Source of the DNA: Wenzhouxiangellaceae bacterium
GTDB lineage: Bacteria; Pseudomonadota; Gammaproteobacteria; Xanthomonadales; Wenzhouxiangellaceae
Assembly (NCBI GenBank): GCA_028289455.1
Contig: JANQPN010000021.1
Coordinates: 1 to 37,726, forward strand
Reading direction: 5' to 3'
Length of the DNA: 37,726 nucleotides
This document shows positions 14,704-22,672 of the stretch, piece by piece (position 1 is the stretch's first letter; each line of letters opens with the position of its first letter). Position numbers and translations under genes: made by a program. Below the pieces are notes generated by a model. It was given only the letters and a program-made list of their open reading frames with translations, was not told the DNA's origin and made no database searches.

Positions 14704-14759
14704 TTCGGAAACAGCTTATTCCGAAAGGCTTTATACCAATATTCATCGCCTGTGAATAT
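14704..14759. promoter_or_regulatory. Two operator-like palindromes between dsbB and hutH
   Basis: In the 293-base gap between the divergent dsbB and hutH, TTCGGAA (14704-14710) pairs with TTCCGAA (14719-14725), and ATATTCA (14739-14745) pairs with TGAATAT (14753-14759). Both are perfect seven-base arms with spacers of eight and seven. They lie upstream of a possible -10 (TATACT, 14791-14796) for hutH. They have the form of dimeric repressor sites but do not match a HutC-type site I know. The rest of the gap shows nothing clear. Confidence 0.35.
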
Positions 14760-14877
14760 GGCAATATGTGGGAACCTCTGAATTAATCGATATACTGCAC
14801 TTTTTGCAAACCTGCTGACAAGCTGACAACCAAGTTGTTCCAGCGATACGGGATAAACACAAGGACAATAACCGGCC

Positions 14878-16359
14878 ATGCAGCAACTAACCATTGCCCA
14901 TTTTGAAGATAATCTTAATACCAGCCTGCAGCAGCTGCGGGCAAACCCCGACCGTCTGCTCGCTTCTCGTGAGCATGTGGAAACTGCGTTGCAGGACGGC
15001 AATGCTTATTACGGCATCAACACCGGTTTTGGTGTACTTGCCAATCAGCGGATCAGCCCTGATGCGGTTACCGATCTGCAGCGCAATCTCATTCTAAGTC
15101 ACGCTTGTGGCGTCGGTGAGCCGGTACCGGAGGATATTACCAGGATCATGCTCGGGCTTAAGCTGCATGCACTTGGTCTGGGGTTCTCGGGTATCTCATG
15201 GCCAACCTTTGAATTGCTGTTGACCTTCTGGGAACAGCAAATCACGCCCTGGATTCCCAGCCGCGGAAGCCTTGGCGCTTCCGGGGACCTGGCTCCATTA
15301 GCGCATATGGCCCTGCCGTTGCTCGGCCGTGGCCAGGTGTGGGGCTCCGACAGTAAAACCATCAGCGGTGCGCAGGCGCTGCGCAACTGTGAGCGCCAAC
15401 CGGTAACCCTGGGAGCCAAGGATGGGCTGGCCCTAATCAACGGCACTCAGTTGATGAGCAGCTATGGCGTCTATGTGCTGCAACAGGCGCTCACGTTGAT
15501 TCGCAATGCTGACTTGCTGGCGGCAATGAGCCTGGAAGCCCTGCAGGGTAGCGCACAGCCGTTTGACCGGCGGGTGCATGAGCTGCGGCCGCATTCCGGC
15601 CAGCAGCAGGTGGCAGCCAATATCCGCGCCCTGCTGCAGGGCAGTGAAATTCTGGATTCCCACCGGGACTGTGGCAAAGTCCAGGACCCCTATTGCCTGC
15701 GTTGCGTACCCCAGGTGCATGGCGCCAGCCGGCTGGCAATTGCCCATGCCATCGGTATTATCGAAACTGAAATCAATTCGGTTACCGACAACCCGCTGGT
15801 TATGGATAATGGCGATATCATTTCCGCCGGCAATTTTCACGGCCAGCCATTGGCATTGGCATTGGATTACACTGCTATCGCGCTAGCCGAACTGGCCAAT
15901 ATTTCCGAGCGGCGGACCTACCTGTTGCTGGAAGGCCATGATGGTCTGCCCCGCCTGTTGATGAAGGACACCGGGGTTAATTCTGGGTTTATGATCCCAC
16001 AGTACACTGCAGCCGCGCTGGTTTCTGAAAACAAGGTGCTGTGTCATCCTGCCAGCGTTGACTCAATTCCCTCCAGCCTGGGGCAGGAAGACCATGTCAG
16101 CATGGGATCAATCAGCGCCCTGAAACTGCTTCAGGTATTGAAAAACACTGAAAGGGTGCTGGCTGTTGAATTGCTGACTTCAGCTCAGGCGCTGGACTTC
16201 CGGCTGCCGTTAAAACCCGGTATAAGCGTGGCTAAAGCGCACGCTAAAATGCGCGAGCATGTCAGACATGCAGATTCTGACTATGAGGTCGGAACCGATA
16301 TTGAATGTTGTGCGGAGTTATTGCGCAACGGTAGCCTGTTATCGGACAGCACCAGCTAA
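14878..16359 (+). CDS. hutH: Histidine ammonia-lyase
   Basis: The 493-residue enzyme removes ammonia from L-histidine to give urocanate, using the self-made MIO cofactor. The cofactor triad A134-S135-G136 sits in G-S-L-G-A-S-G-D-L-A-P-L-A-H-M. Also present are the catalytic tyrosine loop Y-Y-G-I-N-T-G-F-G near residue 45 and, around residues 77-80, I-L-S-H, whose histidine favours histidine over phenylalanine or tyrosine as substrate. D-P-Y-C-L-R-C and N-F-H-G-Q-P complete the active site. The ATG has an AGGA upstream, though at a longer than usual distance. No hutU, hutI, hutG or hutC is in the window, so the gene is an orphan here. A tyrosine or other aromatic ammonia-lyase remains a lesser alternative. 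Confidence 0.92.
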   Translation: MQQLTIAHFEDNLNTSLQQLRANPDRLLASREHVETALQDGNAYYGINTGFGVLANQRISPDAVTDLQRNLILSHACGVGEPVPEDITRIMLGLKLHALGLGFSGISWPTFELLLTFWEQQITPWIPSRGSLGASGDLAPLAHMALPLLGRGQVWGSDSKTISGAQALRNCERQPVTLGAKDGLALINGTQLMSSYGVYVLQQALTLIRNADLLAAMSLEALQGSAQPFDRRVHELRPHSGQQQVAANIRALLQGSEILDSHRDCGKVQDPYCLRCVPQVHGASRLAIAHAIGIIETEINSVTDNPLVMDNGDIISAGNFHGQPLALALDYTAIALAELANISERRTYLLLEGHDGLPRLLMKDTGVNSGFMIPQYTAAALVSENKVLCHPASVDSIPSSLGQEDHVSMGSISALKLLQVLKNTERVLAVELLTSAQALDFRLPLKPGISVAKAHAKMREHVRHADSDYEVGTDIECCAELLRNGSLLSDSTS

Positions 16360-16383
16360 GCACTCTGTTGCCCAGCAGAACCG

Positions 16384-16409
16384 GATGACAGTCAAGAATG
16401 ACTGTCATC
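16384..16409. terminator. Hairpin between convergent hutH and SUMF1 genes
   Basis: GATGACAGTC (16384-16393) pairs perfectly with GACTGTCATC (16400-16409) around a six-base loop. It lies midway between two convergent stop codons and may serve both genes. No T-run follows on either strand, so it may act as an mRNA 3'-end stabiliser rather than a true intrinsic terminator. Confidence 0.45.
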
Positions 16410-16423
16410 TGAAAACCGCGATG

Positions 16424-18559
16424 TTATAAATCTCTAGCCAAGCGAATGCCTACGCGTGGTCCACGGACCTGCATACGGGCTGAAATACGCATGGCCGACC
16501 GGCTTTGCACCGGTGTACTGCTCCAATCTGCCCCGCGCACGACACGGGATTCACAACCGGCATTAATCCAGGCCGAACCATCGGTCGGCGCACGGGTGTA
16601 ATTCACATGCCAGCAATCTGCCGCCCACTCCTTAACATTGCCGTTAATATCGAACAGCCCGAATGGATTAGCCTGCATATTGGCAACGGGTGCCGGCCCC
16701 CAATAGCCGTCTTCATAATTCTCAAATGAATCATTCCAGCGGCGTCGGGATGAAGAAAGATCACCTGAACCGGTAACATTTTCCGTATCATCCTGCCCTG
16801 GTGAGCCGTCCCCCCACCAATAAGCGGTTTGTGTACCGCCCCGGATGGCATATTCAAGCTCCGCCTCGCTGGGCAGGCGATAACGTCGTTCAGTGGCATC
16901 CGCCAGCCACTGTGCGTAAGCATTGGCATCATTCCAGGAAACGTGCACTACCGGCAGATCATCATCTGCACGGCCGCCTGAATAATCGTTTTCCCAGCTC
17001 ATGTCGCCGGTTGCCAGCCGCCCACTGTCTTCATCGTAATAAGAAGTTTCACGTAAGCGCTCGGCATCAGTCCGATAACCGGTGCTTTGGATAAAGCGGC
17101 GGAATTCACCAACGGAAATTTCCCGTTGCGATAATGCGAACCCGCGCTGGAAGGTAACCCTGAACTGTGGGCTTTCGCTATCCCGCCGGCCTTCCTCTGA
17201 TTCAGGTGAACCCATCATAAAGCTGCCAGCAGGTAACACCATCATTACCGGTCCCTGGGCACTGCCACCGGCATAATTATCTCTGAACACCTGGCCCGGA
17301 ACCATACCACCGTACTGACGCACATCAGCAATACTCTGCCGCAAACGTTCTGCCGATTCATCAGCATTACCAAGAGCAATCAAATCGTTCAACAGCAGTT
17401 CCGCCTGATCCAGATCACCTGCATCCAGCGCTGTTCTTGACTGCTCTTCCAGATTTGCCGCATGGGCTTGGCGCCCATCAACCAATGTCTGTCTGGCGGC
17501 TTCAATATCCGCACCGCCATCTATACCACCGGCTTGTTCCAAAATAGCTGAAGCCTGGTCAAAATCCAGACTGCCGGCCAGCTCATTGGCCTGATCAATC
17601 AAGCGCTGTTGAATATCATCACGTCCAGTCAGCGCCTGAGTGTTGGCCGCATCAATTGCCAGTATCTGGTCCACATAAGCCAGCGCATTATCATCATCCG
17701 GCTCCAATAGTCTTCCGTCAGTAAGCGCCTGGGCCAGTTGTGCCTGTAGTGTCTGCAGCTGGCGCAGACTCTGCAGCTGGGTTTGGCGATCAGCCAGACC
17801 AGCCCGGTTCGCATCCAGGGTGTTAATAGCAGAAATATAAGCAGCTGCCTGCTGAATATCCCCGCCTGTCAGACTGGTATCAGCGCGTTGCTCGATTTCC
17901 ACCATAACCGCTTCCAGCTGAGCGGCCACCGCCTGTGAGTCACTGCTGTTGGCCTGGTCGATCAATACCTGCTGCAGTTGATCATTCAGCTGGGCATCGG
18001 GAACCTGCACATCAATAGCCGGTTGCTGCTGGACGTTCAGACCCTGTGGAATATCCAGAGTCCACTCAGTACCGGTATCCCTGGCCACATCACCCAGTCG
18101 CCGGATGCGGCGCCGCGATTCAGTTGCTGGAGCATCATCACCTGCACTTTCACCAGTCGCTCCATCGGCACCGGTATCGGCAGTATTGTCGGCGTCAGCA
18201 ACAGCTGCATCTGTACCATCGGTTTCTGTGTCGTCCGCATCGGCTGATGGCTCTGTAGTTACACCATCGCTATCCGCCGCATCGGCGGCCTGCAGATCGG
18301 TTGCGGCTATGTCGCCTGTATTATCTGTGTCACTGGCATCTGCGGCTCCATCATCTGTGGCCTCAGTATCAGTATCTGCTGGAGCACCGGCGTCAGCTGA
18401 GGCATCATCACCTGCAGTCTGATCATCAGCGCTCTGATCGCCGGCAGCAGGTTCCGTGGCAGCTGTATCTGCGGCCTGATCGCCGCTGTTATCAGCATCC
18501 TGTCCCTGAACTGACCCTGTGATACTAAGCAATATCACTAAAATTACTATTTTTTGCAT
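16424..18559 (-). CDS. Secreted SUMF1/FGE-fold protein with acidic N-terminal tract
   Basis: The 711-residue protein begins with a signal peptide (residues 1-19). Residues 20-147 are almost entirely Asp, Ala, Thr, Gly, Ser and Glu, an extreme acidic low-complexity tract. A basic R-R-R-I-R-R patch follows near 150, and then a Gln/Asp/Ala-rich helical region (about 180-420) that resembles TPR-like helices. From about 437 to the end comes a formylglycine-generating-enzyme (SUMF1) fold, with P-A-G-S-F-M-M-G-S-P-E-S-E-E-G-R, Y-R-L-P-S-E-A-E-L-E-Y-A, N-P-F-G-L-F-D-I-N-G-N-V-K-E-W and V-V-R-G-A-D-W. The catalytic cysteine pair expected near the C-terminus is absent, so sulfatase activation is unlikely. 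Binding, regulatory or structural roles are alternatives. It is transcribed alone. Confidence 0.85.
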   Translation of the reverse strand: MQKIVILVILLSITGSVQGQDADNSGDQAADTAATEPAAGDQSADDQTAGDDASADAGAPADTDTEATDDGAADASDTDNTGDIAATDLQAADAADSDGVTTEPSADADDTETDGTDAAVADADNTADTGADGATGESAGDDAPATESRRRIRRLGDVARDTGTEWTLDIPQGLNVQQQPAIDVQVPDAQLNDQLQQVLIDQANSSDSQAVAAQLEAVMVEIEQRADTSLTGGDIQQAAAYISAINTLDANRAGLADRQTQLQSLRQLQTLQAQLAQALTDGRLLEPDDDNALAYVDQILAIDAANTQALTGRDDIQQRLIDQANELAGSLDFDQASAILEQAGGIDGGADIEAARQTLVDGRQAHAANLEEQSRTALDAGDLDQAELLLNDLIALGNADESAERLRQSIADVRQYGGMVPGQVFRDNYAGGSAQGPVMMVLPAGSFMMGSPESEEGRRDSESPQFRVTFQRGFALSQREISVGEFRRFIQSTGYRTDAERLRETSYYDEDSGRLATGDMSWENDYSGGRADDDLPVVHVSWNDANAYAQWLADATERRYRLPSEAELEYAIRGGTQTAYWWGDGSPGQDDTENVTGSGDLSSSRRRWNDSFENYEDGYWGPAPVANMQANPFGLFDINGNVKEWAADCWHVNYTRAPTDGSAWINAGCESRVVRGADWSSTPVQSRSAMRISARMQVRGPRVGIRLARDL

Positions 18560-18677
18560 ACCTAATTCCCTGCTGAACTGGTCCAGACTCGCGTCTTATC
18601 CCCCGCTCGGTGATGAAAGATAATACACTGATCCCGCCTTCACAAGTTATTCACAACTCAATTAACCGAATGAAACC

Positions 18678-19829
18678 ATGAAAATCAGCTCTGAACGCCT
18701 CACAAATGCACACTATGCTGCGCATAATCCGATATGGATTGATACGCCAAGCGGGCTTGCCAGAGCAGCTAAAGCCTGGTCCAGGCAATCAACACTGGCT
18801 ATTGATACAGAATTCATCCGTGAGCGTACATATTTTGCCAAACTGGGACTGGTGCAGATTTCCGATGCACAAACCGTGTGGCTGGTGGATATCCCCGCAC
18901 TGCCCGATCTACAACCGTTGAGCGACATTTTAACCAACGGTGATGTAATCAAGATTCTACATGGCGGCGGTGAAGATCTGGAGATTTTTCAGCAGCAGCT
19001 TGCAGCGCCCCCTCAACCATTATTCGATAGTCAGGTTGCCGCTGCAATGCTGGGTTATTCATTGCAGCTGTCATATGAACGCCTGATCAATGAACTGCTG
19101 CCCTGTAATCTGACCAAAGGGCCTTCACGCAGCAACTGGCTGCAACGTCCTCTGACAGATGATCAGATTCTGTATGCCGCCAATGATGTCGCCTATTTAC
19201 CATTGGCGGCTGAACTCCTGCAATCACGCCTGCAGACTGAAGAAAGGCTGCAGTGGCATCAACAGGATATGGTCAATCTGATTGAGCAGACGCAACAACC
19301 GGTCGATACCGATAAGCTGTATTTAAAAGTAAAGGGTGCCGGCCGTTTGAATGGTATCGGGCTGGCCCTGCTGCAGAGACTGGCAGCATGGCGTGACCAG
19401 CAGGCCCAGACACGTGATTTACCACGCAGTTTTGTACTCAACGATCAGGAACTGGTGGCAGTAGCAGAAATGGCGGCAAGCAAACCTGCAATCAGCAATA
19501 CAGATATCAAAAAGCTTGATGATTTGCACCCGCGGGCAAAACGCCGCTACACCGACCTGCTGGTTGAACTGCTGCAACACAAGCCTGATCAGCCATTGCC
19601 TGAGCTGCCCGGGCGGCCGGATGCAACCCAACGCAAACAGTTGTCTGAAATGCAGGCTGTAGTCAGCACAGCAGCTGCAGCATTGAACGTTGAGCCGGCA
19701 CTGCTGGCCAGCAAGCGGGTGTTGCAGTCAATTCAGAGAAATCACATCGAAACCGGCGCTGCCAAGCTGCTGAATGGCTGGCGCGGGCACCTGCTGAACG
19801 CTAAACTGCAGACAACGTTGAATGATTAA
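18678..19829 (+). CDS. rnd: Ribonuclease D
   Basis: The 383-residue exonuclease trims the 3' ends of tRNA precursors and other stable RNAs in the cytoplasm. The DEDD nuclease core is intact: D43-x-E45 in A-I-D-T-E-F, a second acidic site in G-G-E-D-L-E-I-F near residue 100, and Y-A-A-N-D-V-A-Y-L near 170. An HRDC-type helical domain follows (about 210-290), with a further C-terminal helical region. The second motif reads H-G-G-G-E-D rather than the more usual H-x-x-x-E-D with bulkier residues, which should not affect metal binding. It is followed after ten bases by the beta-propeller gene and then by a tRNA gene on the same strand. Confidence 0.93.
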   Translation: MKISSERLTNAHYAAHNPIWIDTPSGLARAAKAWSRQSTLAIDTEFIRERTYFAKLGLVQISDAQTVWLVDIPALPDLQPLSDILTNGDVIKILHGGGEDLEIFQQQLAAPPQPLFDSQVAAAMLGYSLQLSYERLINELLPCNLTKGPSRSNWLQRPLTDDQILYAANDVAYLPLAAELLQSRLQTEERLQWHQQDMVNLIEQTQQPVDTDKLYLKVKGAGRLNGIGLALLQRLAAWRDQQAQTRDLPRSFVLNDQELVAVAEMAASKPAISNTDIKKLDDLHPRAKRRYTDLLVELLQHKPDQPLPELPGRPDATQRKQLSEMQAVVSTAAAALNVEPALLASKRVLQSIQRNHIETGAAKLLNGWRGHLLNAKLQTTLND

Positions 19830-19839
19830 GGATTCGGCT

Positions 19840-20718
19840 ATGTCTGTATTGCGCCTGCTGCTGTCAGTATGCTGGTTGTTGCCATTATCCTGCGCCTGGG
19901 CGCAGTTCGAACTGCCCGGGACCGATATCTGGCTGCTACATGTTGATGATCACCAGATCGTTCGCACGACACCTGCAATACAGCGCGCAGGTTATGACAA
20001 CCAGCCTGCTTTCAGCCATGACGGCAAATGGCTTTACTATACACAAGGCGAGGTTGCCGCTGACGGGCTCGGCTATACGGATATCTGGCGTCTCAACCTG
20101 GCAAGCGGTTCCAGCCAGCAGGTAACCAGTACGCCGGTCAGTGAGTTCTCTCCATTGCCGATGCCGTTAGCACCCGGCATTTCTACGGTTCGTGTTCAGA
20201 CTGACGGCAGCCAGGAATTATGGTCTGTGTTTATCGATTCAGAACGCCCGGAGCTTCGCATTGTCAGTGCGCAGCCCGTCGGTTATCACACCTGGCTGGA
20301 CGCCGACCGTCTGGCGCTGTTTGTACTCGGTGATCCGCAGCAGGGACAATCCAATAGGCTTGAGCTGTGGCAACCATCAACCGACAGCAGCCGGCAACTG
20401 GCTGATGATATCGGTCGTGGGCTACAGTCTGGTGCTGATGGCAGCCTGTATTATGTGCAGAACCCTTCACGTATTATGCGCTGGCATACTGGTGGCCAGG
20501 CTGCACCGATAATTACGCTTTATGAAAACGGCCAGGATTTCGGCCTGGGTCCCGATGGCAGCTTCTGGCATGGAACAGGCAGCAAAATCTATCGCTACGC
20601 TCGCGGCGATGAACACTGGCAATTGATGATCGATCTGCAGCAATACAAGCTGACCGGCATTACCCGTGTAGCCGTCAGCCCGGATGGCAGCCGTATTGCT
20701 GTAGTTGTGAGTGAATAA
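19840..20718 (+). CDS. Periplasmic TolB-like beta-propeller protein
   Basis: This protein of about 292 residues has a signal peptide (hydrophobic core L-L-L-S-V-C-W-L-L-P-L, cleavage near A-W-A/Q) and PD40/WD40-like propeller blades. Two are easily read: Q-P-A-F-S-H-D-G-K-W-L-Y-Y-T near residue 55 and V-A-V-S-P-D-G-S-R-I-A-V-V at the C-terminus; others are diverged. Such propellers usually bind proteins or peptides in the envelope, but no specific function is assigned. ATG 19840 is chosen because AAGGA lies seven bases upstream. An ATG at 19822, overlapping the rnd stop, would add six residues before the signal peptide. It is probably cotranscribed with rnd. Confidence 0.82.
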   Translation: MSVLRLLLSVCWLLPLSCAWAQFELPGTDIWLLHVDDHQIVRTTPAIQRAGYDNQPAFSHDGKWLYYTQGEVAADGLGYTDIWRLNLASGSSQQVTSTPVSEFSPLPMPLAPGISTVRVQTDGSQELWSVFIDSERPELRIVSAQPVGYHTWLDADRLALFVLGDPQQGQSNRLELWQPSTDSSRQLADDIGRGLQSGADGSLYYVQNPSRIMRWHTGGQAAPIITLYENGQDFGLGPDGSFWHGTGSKIYRYARGDEHWQLMIDLQQYKLTGITRVAVSPDGSRIAVVVSE

Positions 20719-20764
20719 ACTGGCAACTGCGCCAGATCGGCATTACCATTGACGCCTCAACAGC

Positions 20765-20841
20765 GTCCTCGTAGCTCAGCTGGATAGAGCGAGCGCCTCC
20801 TAAGCGCTAGGTCGCAGGTTCGACTCCTGCCGAGGACGCCA
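20765..20841 (+). tRNA. tRNA-Arg, anticodon CCT
   Basis: The 77-base sequence folds as a full cloverleaf. The acceptor stem is GTCCTCG with CGAGGAC, the D stem GCTC/GAGC, and the anticodon stem AGCGC/GCGCT around loop CTCCTAA. The T stem is GCAGG/CCTGC with loop TTCGACT, then discriminator G and an encoded CCA. The anticodon CCT reads the rare arginine codon AGG. No promoter is obvious in the 46 bases after the propeller gene, so it may be cotranscribed with rnd. The gene type is a common phage integration site, but I see no integrase or second attachment copy here. Confidence 0.97.
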
Positions 20842-20862
20842 ACCGTTCATAGTGATAATCGG

Positions 20863-22125
20863 TCAATTGGAATACATTGCGCTGAGCACTTCCATGGCTT
20901 CGGCGATAATTTCATTGTCACTGTTTTTCTCAATGGCTTCCGCTGCGCTGCCTGAATTAAACGCAATCAACACTGGTTCATTAATATACCTGGCCATGTT
21001 CAGCCACATGGAAAACCGCCCCCGACGCCGGCCGACAAAACCTATTGCAGTGACATCTTCATCCCAGAACACCTCATCAAACCGCAGACAGACTTTATTC
21101 AGCAGCCCCATGCCCAGCCGGCTGATCGCCTGCCGTTTGTACACCGGCAATTCAGGGGAAAAAGCTATAGAGCCGGCTTTCAAGACCCCTAGCGGCACAG
21201 TCACAATGACAGCATCAAACCGCTGTGAGTCTCCATTGACAATTAACTCCACTGAAGATTGATCATAGATAATTTGGCTGACTGGTGAAGACAGACGGAT
21301 TTCATACTCACCCTGCAGTCCCGGGAAAAGCTGAGCATAGCCGTTAGGAAATATCACTTCCTCGCCACCAAACTCCTCACCTTCATCGAAAGCCTGTGGT
21401 GAAAGATCACTAAGATCAGCACCATAGTCATGTTCATAGAAAGCCACTTCCTGAAAAGACCTGGGTGTATCCCGCAACCTGAGCGATTCTCCCTGATGAT
21501 CATAAAACTGCAGGTCGTCATAATCGGTTGCGATGGTTTTCACACCCAGCGATTGCGCCATCCTGGATAAAGGGTTTCCACGCACGCCATGAATCCATGA
21601 CGCACCCGCATCGATAGGAACACCCAGATCCTGATTGGTCCATACACGTCCACCAACCCGGTTACGGGCTTCAAAAATTACGCAGTCAATACCCTTCTCT
21701 GCCAGCTGTTGGGCCGCGCCCATTCCAGCCATACCGGAACCGATCACGGCAACATTGCCCGCGCCGCTCTCCATCACCTCTTTCGCTGCACGCCGGCCTG
21801 ACAATAAGGCGCCGTGGACGGTACTGGGAAAATCTGAACTGGTCGCCTCACCGGCAAAAAAAACTGCCCTGCCTAACGGCTCTGCCAGCTGCCGCCGGTG
21901 CAGGCTACGCGAACCGACAGCAAGATAAGAATAGGATCCCAATGCCCAGGGATCCTGCCGCCAACGCGTAATCAAATAATGACTGGGAGCAGGGATACCG
22001 GTCCGCCTAACCGGTGAGTTCCGATCAACGGCAATCAGGCTTAATGGCCAGCTGCCTGCCAGACCCAGCACGCCGCAATAGCGGAGAAACTGACGTTTAC
22101 TTAATCCGGTATCCGGTATTTTCAT
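20863..22125 (-). CDS. Circularly permuted, Tat-exported flavin amine oxidase
   Basis: The 420-residue protein belongs to the FAD-dependent amine oxidase family (monoamine, polyamine and LSD1-like oxidases), but its segments are in permuted order. Residues 1-33 look like a Tat signal (S-K-R-Q-F-L-R, then a hydrophobic core). Residues 44-120 are the part normally found at the C-terminus: L-I-T-R-W-R-Q-D-P, G-S-Y-S-Y, F-F-A-G-E-A-T, T-V-H-G-A and L-S-G-R-R-A-A. Only then comes the normally N-terminal FAD motif, G-S-G-M-A-G (129-134) with F-E-A-R-N-R-V-G-G-R. The substrate domain follows, and the protein ends where a normal one would enter the FAD C-terminal segment. ATG 22125 has an AGGTGA site and overlaps the transporter gene by 29 bases. 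Substrate is unknown. Confidence 0.88.
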   Translation of the reverse strand: MKIPDTGLSKRQFLRYCGVLGLAGSWPLSLIAVDRNSPVRRTGIPAPSHYLITRWRQDPWALGSYSYLAVGSRSLHRRQLAEPLGRAVFFAGEATSSDFPSTVHGALLSGRRAAKEVMESGAGNVAVIGSGMAGMGAAQQLAEKGIDCVIFEARNRVGGRVWTNQDLGVPIDAGASWIHGVRGNPLSRMAQSLGVKTIATDYDDLQFYDHQGESLRLRDTPRSFQEVAFYEHDYGADLSDLSPQAFDEGEEFGGEEVIFPNGYAQLFPGLQGEYEIRLSSPVSQIIYDQSSVELIVNGDSQRFDAVIVTVPLGVLKAGSIAFSPELPVYKRQAISRLGMGLLNKVCLRFDEVFWDEDVTAIGFVGRRRGRFSMWLNMARYINEPVLIAFNSGSAAEAIEKNSDNEIIAEAMEVLSAMYSN

Positions 22126-22672
22126 TGTGATCACCTGATTTTGTCATCTGAGAAAGGCGCCAGCGATTATTCAAGATGCGGTAAGGGCCCAGCAGCAGGA
22201 GTGCCAGAATCAATTTAACGCCATAATCTCCAATAGCCCAACTGACCCAGGGCAAACCGGTTCCGTAAAAGGCAAAGGCAAAAAACCAGGCGGTGTCCAA
22301 TAACGAGCCGATACTGCTGGATAGCAGTGGTGCCCTCCACCATGCACCGTGTCTGAACCGGTGAAACAACTGGACATCCAGCAACTGCGCCAGCAGAAAT
22401 GCGCTGCCGGATGCCACGGCAATACGAGGAGTTGCCAGCATTGCAGACAACACCACAGCAAATGCAAAACCGACCCATACGACCTTTCGTGCTGTATTGA
22501 CGCCGAACCTTCTGTTGCTTAAATCAGTAATCAGAAAAGCCACTGGATAAGTCAGCGCGCCCCAGGTCAACCAGTCATTGACCGGGTACTGCACCAGAAT
22601 GTTGGCGCTGACGACAATCACCACCATGGCCAGACATAGCCAGATTACGGTGCGCCGTCTGTTGCTAGCCAT
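22097..22672 (-). CDS. YhhQ/VUT-family (queuosine-precursor-type) transporter
   Basis: The 191-residue inner-membrane protein has about six hydrophobic helices and matches the VUT / YhhQ (DUF165) family, whose studied members import queuosine precursors. Visible features are S-A-N-I-L-V near residue 25, Y-P-V-A-F-L-I-T-D-L-S-N-R-R-F-G near 50, the following A-R-K-V-V-W-V-G-F, and S-S-I-G-S-L-L-D-T-A-W-F-F-A-F-A-F-Y-G near 125. The queuosine role is known from the family, but the substrate here is unproven. The start at ATG 22672 overlaps the PhyH gene by eight bases, and the 3' end overlaps the amine oxidase by 29. That makes it the middle gene of a tightly coupled operon, so its substrate may relate to those oxidative enzymes. 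A GTG nine bases upstream is a less likely start. Confidence 0.85.
   Translation of the reverse strand: MASNRRRTVIWLCLAMVVIVVSANILVQYPVNDWLTWGALTYPVAFLITDLSNRRFGVNTARKVVWVGFAFAVVLSAMLATPRIAVASGSAFLLAQLLDVQLFHRFRHGAWWRAPLLSSSIGSLLDTAWFFAFAFYGTGLPWVSWAIGDYGVKLILALLLLGPYRILNNRWRLSQMTKSGDHNENTGYRIK

Noticed and set aside
14878..16359. hutH as a phenylalanine or tyrosine ammonia-lyase
   Set aside because: The I-L-S-H selectivity region and overall length fit histidine ammonia-lyase better, though activity is not proven.
20765..20841. tRNA-Arg(CCT) as attachment site of an integrated element
   Set aside because: No integrase, no second copy of the tRNA 3' end and no change in gene type nearby in this window.
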